Assembly (NCBI GenBank): GCA_005878635.1
Contig: VBLS01000179.1
Coordinates: 1-8,356 of the forward strand
Reading direction: 5' to 3'
Length of the DNA stretch: 8,356 nucleotides
DNA from: Methanobacteriota archaeon
GTDB lineage: Archaea > Thermoplasmatota > Thermoplasmata > RBG-16-68-12
The notes under the pieces were generated by a model, which worked only from the letters and a program-made list of their open reading frames with translations, had not been told where the DNA came from and made no database searches. This document shows, one piece after another, positions 1 through 5,226 of the stretch. The translations under genes were made by a program, and so were the position numbers. Every line of letters starts with the position of its first letter. Position 1 is the stretch's first letter.

Positions 1-63
1 CGTCGACTTCCCGTGGTCGACGTGGCCGATGAACACCAGGTTGAGGTGGGGCTTCGCGGGCAT
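1..63 (-). CDS. tuf: Translation elongation factor EF1A (aEF1-alpha), N-terminal 21 codons, truncated by the window edge
   Basis: The minus strand from the ATG at 63-61 reads MPAKPHLNLVFIGHVDHGKS followed by T. This is the start of archaeal EF1A: a short basic beta strand leads into the G1 P-loop GHVDHGKST (residues 13-21), which binds the GTP phosphates. EF1A delivers aminoacyl-tRNA to the ribosomal A site as a GTP complex in the cytosol. The rest of the gene lies beyond position 1. The ATG is supported by a GGAG Shine-Dalgarno at 75-72 and by a TATA box about 42 bases upstream. In archaea this gene commonly follows the EF2 gene directly; here a Nudix-like gene lies between them. Identity is secure from the P-loop and N-terminal sequence, although only 21 residues are visible. 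Confidence 0.93.
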   Translation of the reverse strand, partial: MPAKPHLNLVFIGHVDHGKST

Positions 64-71
64 GTGTTTTA

Positions 72-75
72 CTCC
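72..75 (-). promoter_or_regulatory. Shine-Dalgarno of EF1A
   Basis: GGAG on the minus strand ends 8 bases before the ATG at 63, in the context GGAGTAAAACACATG. This spacing is normal and supports that start. Confidence 0.6.
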
Positions 76-100
76 GTAACGCGCACCTTAACATCCAGTC

Positions 101-110
101 GTATTTATGT
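101..110 (-). promoter_or_regulatory. TATA box of the EF1A gene
   Basis: The minus strand reads ACATAAATAC in an otherwise GC-rich spacer, preceded by the purine-rich GGGAAG, a possible BRE. Its centre is about 42 bases from the ATG. An archaeal start site about 26 bases downstream would fall near position 80 and give a leader of about 16 bases containing the GGAG. EF1A therefore appears to have its own promoter and need not depend on read-through from aEF2. Confidence 0.6.
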
Positions 111-138
111 CTTCCCTGCGCGACACGCGCGTTTTTCT

Positions 139-154
139 CCGAGGAAATCCTCGG
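139..154. repeat. Perfect inverted repeat (7-base arms) after the Nudix-like gene
   Basis: CCGAGGA and TCCTCGG flank a two-base centre (plus strand CCGAGGAAATCCTCGG), 17 bases beyond the stop of the Nudix-like gene and 29 bases upstream of the EF1A TATA box. A hairpin or a protein-binding site is possible. Reading the minus strand, the sequence after the arms is AGAAAAAC, with no T-run, so it is not a convincing terminator. Confidence 0.4.
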
Positions 155-170
155 TTCACGAGAAAGGGGC

Positions 171-725
171 TCACATGCCGCCGAATCGCAGACCGGCCGA
201 CTCGATCACGTCTTCATGGGAGCGGGCAACCTCGGCTTTCGCGGTGCGCCGTAAATCGAGGAAGGCCAACTGCGTCCAGGCCGCCGGCTTAGGGAGGTCT
301 GCCGCGGGCATTTCGGTCCGGAAGAGGAATTCGATGTCCCAGTGGGTCGGGGCATTCGGGAAGCGCTTCGGCGTGTAGGCCTCCGACACTACTTTCGGCT
401 CCGAAAATCGGAGATCGGACAACTCGAGCTGCTCGCGGGCGATGCGTCGCGCGGCGTCCTCCGGCGATTCCTGGAAGATGAGGTGGGAGGAAGGCAGCAT
501 CCAGCCCCGCGAATGCACCTCCACGCGGGAGGGATCGAGGGCGCCGATATGGTCCCAAGGGGCTCGGGGGTTCATGCGGCCCATGAGGACCTTCCTCGGA
601 TCCCCGGTCTCCGTGATGATGAGGAAGGCGGACAGACAGAAGGCACCGGCGGGAATTTCCGTGATGCTGAATGCCGCGGTGTCGGGAGACTTGCTGAAGC
701 GCGCGAATCGCCGATCCGTCGTCAT
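171..725 (-). CDS. Nudix-like domain protein with a degenerate Nudix box
   Basis: This gene encodes 184 residues. The fold is suggested by a hydrophobic strand (residues 30-38), the segment GWMLPSSHL (74-82), a Nudix-box-like helix ESPEDAARRIAREQ (86-99) and a later strand HWDIEFLFRTE (128-138). Against the canonical G-x5-E-x7-REUxEExGU, E86, R94 and E98 are kept. The first Gly is S80, the catalytic Glu after Arg is I95, the second Glu of the EE pair is Q99 and the last Gly is E101. Normal Nudix enzymes cleave nucleoside-diphosphate-X compounds using Mg2+ held by these Glu residues. Activity may therefore be altered or lost, and a ligand-sensing or binding role is possible; this is inference. 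The ATG at 725 has GGAAGG close upstream. The gene sits between aEF2 (77-base gap) and EF1A. I cannot name a substrate. Confidence 0.72.
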   Translation of the reverse strand: MTTDRRFARFSKSPDTAAFSITEIPAGAFCLSAFLIITETGDPRKVLMGRMNPRAPWDHIGALDPSRVEVHSRGWMLPSSHLIFQESPEDAARRIAREQLELSDLRFSEPKVVSEAYTPKRFPNAPTHWDIEFLFRTEMPAADLPKPAAWTQLAFLDLRRTAKAEVARSHEDVIESAGLRFGGM

Positions 726-737
726 CGTCCTTCCGAC

Positions 738-751
738 GGGACCATGGTCCC
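738..751. repeat. Perfect 14-base palindrome upstream of the Nudix-like gene
   Basis: GGGACCATGGTCCC is fully self-complementary and ends 12 bases before the ATG of the Nudix-like gene, in the gap after aEF2. In RNA it could form only a strained hairpin; in DNA it could be a dimer-binding operator. It contains an ATG on each strand. No function can be assigned from sequence alone. Confidence 0.4.
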
Positions 752-802
752 CATGCAGTTTCAGGATTTGCCGATTCCCGGTCGAGGGACCCGGGGCACG
801 GC

Positions 803-3001
803 TTACGCCGCGTAGTAGGCTTCGTCGTACGGCTCCGGCGGCAGGCCCTTTCGGGTCCGGATGGAACGCACGACCTCGCCGAGGAGGTTCGTCGGGACCG
901 GCTCGAAGCCGGCGTTCTCCGTGGACCAGAGCGCGCGGCCTTGCGTCGCGGATCGGATCGCGGACGCGAACCCGAACATCTCGGCCACCGGCGCCCGGGC
1001 GTGGATCACCGTGATCTCGCCTTCCTGGGTGATGTCCTCAATCACGCCTCGCCGGCTCTGGATCTCTCCGATTGCGGAGCCCATGAAGTCCTGCGGGACG
1101 TTGATGAAGACCTTCTGGATCGGCTCGAGGAGGATCCGGCCTCCCTGGACCATCGCGCCGTAGATCGAGGAGCGCGCCGCGGGGATCACCTGCGCCGGTC
1201 CGCGGTGGACGGAGTCCTCGTGGAGCTTCGCGTCGACGAGGCGCACCTTGAGGCCCATGCACTTCTCCGCCGCGAGGGGGCCCTTGTTCATCGCCTCGAG
1301 GTACGCTTCTTTGATGAGCTCCATCGTCTCGTGCAGGTATTGGATCCCCTTCGTGGCATCGATCAGGACGTTCGTGTCGTGGATCCAGACGACGTTCTTC
1401 GCCTCGTTGCGGTCCACGCCGAGTTCCTCGAGCTTTTTCGCGAGCGCCTTCGAGTCCTTGATCCGCTGGCCCGACGCGATTTCGCCCGCGCGGATCGCCT
1501 CGACGACCTTCGATTCGAGGGGCAGGGCCTCCATGTAGAACCGGTTGTGCTTGTTCGGGGACTTGCCCTCGAACGGTCCGCCCTTGCCGCCGACGCCTTC
1601 CCGGTACACGACGATCGGCGGGCTCGTCGTCACGGGGATCTTGTAGTCGTTCTGGACGCGGTAGATCGTGATCTCGAGATGCAGCTCGCCCATGCCGGAG
1701 ATCAGGTGCTCGCCCGTCTCCTGGTTGATCTCGACCTGGATGCTCGGATCCGCCTTCGCGAGCAGCCGCAAGGCCTCGACGAGCTTCGGCAGATCGGAGG
1801 TCGACTTCGCTTCGACCGCGATCGTCACGACGGGGTCGGAATAGTGGACGATCTTCTCGAACGTCTGCATGTCCTTGTCGTCGCTGACGGTCGACCCCGC
1901 GATCGCATCCTTGAGCCCGACGACCGCGACGACATTGCCGGCGTCGATCTCGTCGACCGGAATCCGGTCCGGGCCCACGATCATCGCGACGGTCTGCGCG
2001 CGCTGCGGCTTCGGCATGCCGACGACCCAAAGCTCCTGCCCGCGGCGGACCTTCCCGGCGAAGAGACGGCCCGCGGCGACCTCGCCTGCCTGCGGGTCGA
2101 CGATGATCTTCGTCACCATGAACCCGACCGGGCCGTTCTCGTCGACGGTCATCATGGCCTTCCCGACGGGCGACTCGAGGTCCCCTTTCCAGATCACCGG
2201 GATCCGGGTCTTCTGGGCCTCGAGCGGGTTCGGCAGGTGGCGGATCACCATATTCAGCACGACGTTGTGGAGGGGCGCCTTCTTCGCCAGCTCCTTCATC
2301 GTGCCTTCCTGGCAGTGCTTGTAGACGTCCTTGAACGTGATCCCGGTCCTCTTCATGTACGGGACGGAGAGGGCCCACTTGTGGTACGCGCTGCCGAAGG
2401 CGACGCTGCCGGCCTCGACGTTGACGGGCCACTTCGCCCCCAGGTCCTCGGGGAGGAACTTGCGGATCCGGTCGTTGACGACCCCGATGATCTTCTGAAA
2501 TCGCTGCTGCATCTGGTCCGGCGAGATCTTCAGCTCGTTCACGAGGCGGTCGACCTTGTTGATGAACAGGACCGGGCGGACGCGTTCCTTGAGGGCCTGG
2601 CGGATGACCGTCTCCGTCTGCGGCATGATGCCCTCCACCGCGTCATCGAGGATGATCACGCCATCGATCGCGCGCATCGCCCGGGTGACGTCGCCTCCGA
2701 AGTCAACGTGACCGGGCGTGTCGATCAGATTGATGAGGAACTGGCCGCCCTCGAAGTCGTGGACCATGGACGCGATCGCGGCGTTGATCGTGATCCCGCG
2801 GGCCTGCTCCTGCTCGTCGAAGTCCATGAAGAGCTGCTGGCCGGCCAGCTCCTCCGAGATCATGCCCGCACCCGCGATGAGCGAATCGGACAGGGTCGTC
2901 TTCCCGTGGTCTACGTGCGCGGCGGTCCCGATGTTGCGGATGCGCTCCTTCTGGTGGAGGAGGGCCTGGGCCTTCTTGATGTTGTCTTCCTTACGTCCCA
3001 T
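803..3001 (-). CDS. fusA: Archaeal translation elongation factor 2 (aEF2), ribosomal translocase GTPase
   Basis: The product has 732 residues, the normal archaeal EF2 size. It drives GTP-dependent movement of tRNA and mRNA through the ribosome. The GTPase motifs are complete: G1 AHVDHGKT (28-35), G2 RGITI (68-72), G3 DTPGH (94-98) and G4 NKVD (148-151). Domain II follows at roughly 265-370 and domain III (ISGMGELHLEI, about 434-444) after it. The domain IV tip loop contains SVHRGPAQVIPAAR (597-610), in which H599 is the expected diphthamide target, so the host should carry the Dph pathway. The C-terminal domain V contains MGSAIGEIQSRRG (640-652). The ATG at 3001 gives the usual archaeal start MGRKEDNI. 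No strong Shine-Dalgarno is seen (only GGTG about 9 bases upstream), but a TATA box lies at 3059-3066. The gene lies 85 bases after uS7. Confidence 0.98.
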   Translation of the reverse strand: MGRKEDNIKKAQALLHQKERIRNIGTAAHVDHGKTTLSDSLIAGAGMISEELAGQQLFMDFDEQEQARGITINAAIASMVHDFEGGQFLINLIDTPGHVDFGGDVTRAMRAIDGVIILDDAVEGIMPQTETVIRQALKERVRPVLFINKVDRLVNELKISPDQMQQRFQKIIGVVNDRIRKFLPEDLGAKWPVNVEAGSVAFGSAYHKWALSVPYMKRTGITFKDVYKHCQEGTMKELAKKAPLHNVVLNMVIRHLPNPLEAQKTRIPVIWKGDLESPVGKAMMTVDENGPVGFMVTKIIVDPQAGEVAAGRLFAGKVRRGQELWVVGMPKPQRAQTVAMIVGPDRIPVDEIDAGNVVAVVGLKDAIAGSTVSDDKDMQTFEKIVHYSDPVVTIAVEAKSTSDLPKLVEALRLLAKADPSIQVEINQETGEHLISGMGELHLEITIYRVQNDYKIPVTTSPPIVVYREGVGGKGGPFEGKSPNKHNRFYMEALPLESKVVEAIRAGEIASGQRIKDSKALAKKLEELGVDRNEAKNVVWIHDTNVLIDATKGIQYLHETMELIKEAYLEAMNKGPLAAEKCMGLKVRLVDAKLHEDSVHRGPAQVIPAARSSIYGAMVQGGRILLEPIQKVFINVPQDFMGSAIGEIQSRRGVIEDITQEGEITVIHARAPVAEMFGFASAIRSATQGRALWSTENAGFEPVPTNLLGEVVRSIRTRKGLPPEPYDEAYYAA

Positions 3002-3058
3002 GAGCGGCGCACCAAACGTTCAACGTGGGCGAGATGAATTGTCGCACCGGGCCGAGGC

Positions 3059-3066
3059 TAATTAAA
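3059..3066 (-). promoter_or_regulatory. TATA box of the aEF2 gene
   Basis: TTTAATTA on the minus strand is preceded by the purine-rich CCGAAGG (a possible BRE) in the 85-base gap between uS7 and aEF2. A start site about 26 bases downstream would give a leader of roughly 35 bases. It suggests that aEF2 has its own promoter besides any read-through from uS12-uS7. Confidence 0.5.
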
Positions 3067-3086
3067 CCTTCGGTCTCTGGAGAGAA

Positions 3087-3842
3087 TTATCGCGCGGACG
3101 CCGCGATTCGCTCGAGTTCTTCCTTCTTCGCGATCGCGGAGCTCTGCATGTCTCCCTTCGCGGCATTCAGGATTTCGTCGGCCAGGCACTCTTCGACCGG
3201 CTTGCGGTTCTTGAACGTCGCCGACACCGCGCCCATGCAGAGGTTGCGCAACGCGAGGTCGAGGCGGCGCGACGGCGCGACATCGACGGCACGAGGCACG
3301 GAAATCCCTCCGAATCGGAGGCGCGTGATCTCCTCTCGAGGAGCCGCCTTTTCGATGGCGTCCACGAGGATCTGGACCGGATGCTTGCTCGTGCGCTTAG
3401 CGATGATCTCGAAGGCGGAGCGCACGACCCGGTAGGATTTCGCCTTCTTCCCGGTGTAGTTCTCCGTCCGCATCATGTTGTTGATGAGCCGTTCGACGAG
3501 GTTCGCCTTCGCCTTCCCGAACGGTTTGTTCGCCCACCGCCCTCCGGTGTGCGGGATCACGATCGGGGAGAGGTTCATGTACTTCGCCAAGCCCGCGTCG
3601 TGGACCTCCACGTCGTTGAGGTCGTACTTCTCGAACAGCTTCATTTCATAGCTGGGCCGCTTTCGAGGCTTCTTGGGCTCCTTCTTCGGCTTCTCGACGA
3701 CGGGAGCCTCTTCGGCAGGAGGCGCCCCTGGCGTCGTCTCCGGAGGGGCGGCGGGCTCGGCGGGAGGCGCCGAGGGAACCGCCTCGGGCGGAGGAGGGGG
3801 CGGGGGTGGCGTCTCCGGAGGCGGCGGGGGCTCGGGCTCCAA
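3087..3842 (-). CDS. rps7: Small-subunit ribosomal protein uS7 with a Pro/Ala-rich N-terminal extension
   Basis: The conserved part starts near residue 67 (MKLFEKYDL) and includes LSPIVIPHTGGR, KANLVERLINNMM and the C-terminal ELERIAASAR. uS7 binds 16S rRNA and organises the small-subunit head near the E site. I place the start at TTG 3842-3840, giving 251 residues, because a GAGGT Shine-Dalgarno at 3854-3850 lies exactly 7 bases upstream and overlaps the uS12 stop. No ATG or GTG is in frame nearby, and the spacing from uS12 is 5 bases. The ATG at 3644 would give 185 residues, the more usual family length, but I see no good ribosome site for it. The extra 66 residues are Pro/Ala/Glu-rich with a run of eight prolines (12-19), then a basic stretch KPKKEPKKPRKR (51-62). 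The core identity is certain; use of the TTG is likely but unproven. Confidence 0.95.
   Translation of the reverse strand: MEPEPPPPPETPPPPPPPPEAVPSAPPAEPAAPPETTPGAPPAEEAPVVEKPKKEPKKPRKRPSYEMKLFEKYDLNDVEVHDAGLAKYMNLSPIVIPHTGGRWANKPFGKAKANLVERLINNMMRTENYTGKKAKSYRVVRSAFEIIAKRTSKHPVQILVDAIEKAAPREEITRLRFGGISVPRAVDVAPSRRLDLALRNLCMGAVSATFKNRKPVEECLADEILNAAKGDMQSSAIAKKEELERIAASAR
3735..3835. repeat. Two 26-base near-identical copies offset by 75 bases within the uS7 extension
   Basis: The copies at 3735-3760 and 3810-3835 both begin CGTCTCCGGAGG and both end GCTCGG; they differ only in the placement of G residues in the middle. The offset is exactly 25 codons. The encoded peptides line up as PEPPPPPETP (uS7 residues 3-12) and AEPAAPPETT (28-37). 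This is consistent with an in-frame duplication that lengthened the extension. The tract is very G-rich on the plus strand. Confidence 0.55.
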
Positions 3843-3847
3843 GGCGT

Positions 3848-4276
3848 CTACCTCACGGGCTTCTCTTTCCGGCCCCGGACCAATTCGTCGAGGCTGACGC
3901 CGTTGACCTGGATCACCTTGTACCGGACGCCGGGGATGTCTCCATAGGAACGGCCCATCCGGCCCCCGATGCCCTCGACGAGGACCTCGTCGTGTTCGTC
4001 GATGAAGTTGATCGCGCCGTCGCCGACCGCGAAGGCGGTCACCTGGCGGCCGTTCTTGATGAGCTGGACCTTCACGCACTTGCGGAGGGCCGAGTTCGGC
4101 TGCTTCGCCTCGATTGCCACTTTCTCGAGGACAATCCCCTTGGCCTGTGGCGATCCTTCGAGCGGGTCCGATTTCTCCTTGAGCCGCAGGGTCCGCCGCT
4201 TGTAGTACCGGTCCGACCACCGTCGGGTGCGCCGCTCGTCCTTCAGCTTGCGCGCCGCGAACAGACCCCGTGCCAC
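3848..4276 (-). CDS. rps12: Small-subunit ribosomal protein uS12, decoding-centre protein
   Basis: The product has 142 residues, the typical archaeal length. Hallmarks are the N-terminal GLFAARKL (4-11), ADPLEG-like SDPLEGSPQAKGIVLEKV (36-53) and the decoding-loop motif KQPNSALRKC (58-67). INFIDEHDEV and GDIPGVRYKV follow, then the C-terminal LVRGRKEKPVR. uS12 contacts the decoding site of 16S rRNA and affects tRNA selection accuracy; the PNSA loop is at the monitored codon-anticodon helix. The start is GTG at 4276-4274, with a strong GAGGT Shine-Dalgarno 5 bases upstream and a TATA box about 42 bases upstream. The stop TAG overlaps the Shine-Dalgarno of uS7, so the two are probably translationally coupled. 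It is the first gene of the str operon here; no NusA or L30e-type gene precedes it, the VapBC toxin gene does. Confidence 0.98.
   Translation of the reverse strand: MARGLFAARKLKDERRTRRWSDRYYKRRTLRLKEKSDPLEGSPQAKGIVLEKVAIEAKQPNSALRKCVKVQLIKNGRQVTAFAVGDGAINFIDEHDEVLVEGIGGRMGRSYGDIPGVRYKVIQVNGVSLDELVRGRKEKPVR
3850..3854 (-). promoter_or_regulatory. Shine-Dalgarno of uS7, deciding its TTG start
   Basis: GAGGT on the minus strand shares its last two bases with the uS12 stop codon TAG. It is followed by 7 bases (AGACGCC) and then TTG. No other usable start codon in this frame is near it, so it argues that the Pro-rich extension is translated. Confidence 0.65.
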
Positions 4277-4281
4277 AAGGA

Positions 4282-4286
4282 ACCTC
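4282..4286 (-). promoter_or_regulatory. Shine-Dalgarno of uS12
   Basis: GAGGT lies 5 bases upstream of the GTG start at 4276 (GAGGTTCCTTGTG) and supports that non-ATG start. Confidence 0.65.
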
Positions 4287-4314
4287 GGTGAAGAGGCGTC
4301 CTAATTTCCAGGTG

Positions 4315-4322
4315 ATATTTAA
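4315..4322 (-). promoter_or_regulatory. TATA box of the uS12-uS7 operon
   Basis: TTAAATAT on the minus strand lies in the 95-base gap between the PIN toxin stop and the uS12 start. A start site about 26 bases downstream falls near 4292, giving a leader of about 16 bases that holds the GAGGT. The ribosomal genes thus appear to be transcribed independently of the toxin-antitoxin pair. Confidence 0.6.
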
Positions 4323-4371
4323 GGGTGGTGCGGCTCCGGCCACGGCATCGCGGTCCGGAATTTCGCTGGGC

Positions 4372-4776
4372 CTAAGGACGGCACGTCAGTCCGTGGGTCG
4401 CGAAGTCGCGATCGAACGTGAACGCGTCCGTGAGGCGCAATCGACCCATGATTGCGAACGAGAGGCAATCCGTGAGGTCGATTGGCTGATCGTCGTATCG
4501 AAGGAACAGGTCATGTGCTGCCACATGGTCGTCGTCGACATCCGGTTCGATGCGCATCGCGGCACTCGTCTCGAGGGCTCGAAGCTGTGCGATCGCGTCC
4601 TTTTTCCCGATTCGCTTCGTCACCCCATCGATGTATTCGATCAGCACGGGCCGGCCAAGGACGAACCGGATGCCGTCGGAGAGGGCGGTCCGCAGGAAGT
4701 GGACCGCTCGCGCGTGATTCCGGTCCGAGGACACCGCTAGGGCGATGAGAGCGCTCGTGTCGACATAGGCGAGCAC
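4372..4776 (-). CDS. vapC: PIN-domain ribonuclease toxin, VapC family
   Basis: This 134-residue protein is of typical VapC length. PIN nucleases hold Mg2+ with a cluster of acidic residues, and all expected positions are present. D6 lies in the N-terminal YVDTSALIAL, E47 in VLIEYI, D103 in LTDCLSFAIM (D100 is close by) and D122/D124 in FTFDRDFATHGL. VapC toxins cleave tRNA or rRNA in the cytosol and are neutralised by the partner antitoxin; the actual RNA target cannot be told from sequence. The start is GTG at 4776-4774, which follows the antitoxin stop TAA with no gap (TAAGTG). A GGAG at 4787-4784 inside the antitoxin gene lies 7 bases upstream, so the toxin is probably made by coupled translation. 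The acidic set is complete, so the toxin is probably functional. Confidence 0.9.
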   Translation of the reverse strand: MLAYVDTSALIALAVSSDRNHARAVHFLRTALSDGIRFVLGRPVLIEYIDGVTKRIGKKDAIAQLRALETSAAMRIEPDVDDDHVAAHDLFLRYDDQPIDLTDCLSFAIMGRLRLTDAFTFDRDFATHGLTCRP

Positions 4777-5007
4777 TTAGGGTCTCCAGTCCTTTCGCTC
4801 GCTCCACGCGCGTCCTGCGGGTTTCAGGCTTCCCACGATCCGAAAGATCGGATCCTCCTCGAGCCGCCCCTCCTCGACGTCCACGTACGACCGCAAGGCG
4901 TCTCTCAGGAGTGCCTTGAGGGGAACGGACCGTCGGTCCGCGAGATGCTTCAGGCGGGTGTACGTGGTCGGATCGACCTCGGTTTGGACCACCTTCTTCG
5001 TTTGCAC
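4777..5007 (-). CDS. vapB: Ribbon-helix-helix antitoxin, VapB-like (CopG-type)
   Basis: From the GTG at 5007 the product has 76 residues. The DNA-binding ribbon-helix-helix consists of strand VVQTEVDP (6-13), helix TTYTRLKHLADRRS (14-27) and helix LKALLRDALRSYVDV (30-44). The C-terminal tail contains EDPIFRIVGSL (51-61) and WSERKDW (68-74), the kind of segment that wraps around the PIN toxin in VapBC complexes. I chose GTG 5007 because the family motif starts just after it and because a TATA box at 5030-5037 predicts a start site at about 5007, that is, a leaderless mRNA. ATG codons at 5028 and 5040 are in frame and would add 7 or 11 residues that look unlike a family N-terminus. The protein probably represses its own operon through the palindrome at 5042-5061. 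It directly precedes the toxin. Confidence 0.82.
   Translation of the reverse strand: MQTKKVVQTEVDPTTYTRLKHLADRRSVPLKALLRDALRSYVDVEEGRLEEDPIFRIVGSLKPAGRAWSERKDWRP
4784..4787 (-). promoter_or_regulatory. Shine-Dalgarno of the VapC toxin inside the antitoxin gene
   Basis: GGAG is followed by 7 bases including the antitoxin stop, then GTG. It supports the GTG start at 4776 and coupling to antitoxin translation. Confidence 0.5.
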
Positions 5008-5029
5008 GAAGGGTAAACAGGCTCGCATG

Positions 5030-5037
5030 TATAATAA
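5030..5037 (-). promoter_or_regulatory. TATA box of the toxin-antitoxin operon
   Basis: TTATTATA on the minus strand, within an AT-rich island, is centred about 26 bases upstream of the GTG at 5007, the archaeal norm for a leaderless start. A competing box could be formed by TTTTACAT inside the palindrome, which would instead favour the ATG at 5028. Confidence 0.5.
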
Positions 5038-5041
5038 CATT

Positions 5042-5061
5042 TAGATGTAAAATTACATCTA
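5042..5061. promoter_or_regulatory. 20-base palindrome, candidate operator of the antitoxin
   Basis: TAGATGTAAAATTACATCTA has two perfect 9-base arms around a central AA. It lies 4 bases upstream of the TATA box of the toxin-antitoxin operon, where a bound ribbon-helix-helix dimer pair would block TBP/TFB. Position and symmetry fit autoregulation as known for VapBC systems; binding is inferred. Confidence 0.6.
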
Positions 5062-5175
5062 GCATGGGAATCGTCATGTGCGACAAGGCACCGCCGCATC
5101 TCCCAATGTGCGATCGCATCATTGAGGGTCACCGGAACCTCACCCGGCGACGAGTCCCTTGTAGAACATCTGGCA

Positions 5176-5193
5176 TGGGTGGACTCCAACCCA
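5176..5193. repeat. Imperfect inverted repeat in the gap between the zinc-ribbon membrane gene and the toxin-antitoxin promoter
   Basis: TGGGTGG and CCAACCCA surround ACT, giving a seven-pair stem with one bulged base. It lies 34 bases past the stop of the membrane zinc-ribbon gene. No T-run follows on the minus strand. The rest of the 165-base spacer 5062-5226 shows only a 10-base palindrome TGCGATCGCA at 5109-5118 and no gene. Confidence 0.3.
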
Positions 5194-5226
5194 GCCTTTC
5201 GGAACGTGTCGTCGACATTGATCCGA

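Noticed and set aside
139..154. Intrinsic terminator after the Nudix-like gene
   Set aside because: The inverted repeat has only a two-base centre and is followed on the minus strand by an A-rich, not T-rich, stretch.
941..3037. A 698-codon open frame on the plus strand opposite aEF2
   Set aside because: It is very rich in Arg, Asp, Leu and Val with no motif, lies exactly antisense to a certain gene, and arises from the high GC third position of aEF2.
3843..4343. Open extension of the uS7 frame through the whole uS12 gene
   Set aside because: It is the out-of-frame reading of uS12, and the GAGGT-TTG pair gives a start just after uS12.
5160..5200. Possible tRNA, from the T-arm-like GGGTGGACTCCAACCC
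   Set aside because: No acceptor stem, D-arm or anticodon arm can be paired around it, and the T-loop consensus is absent.
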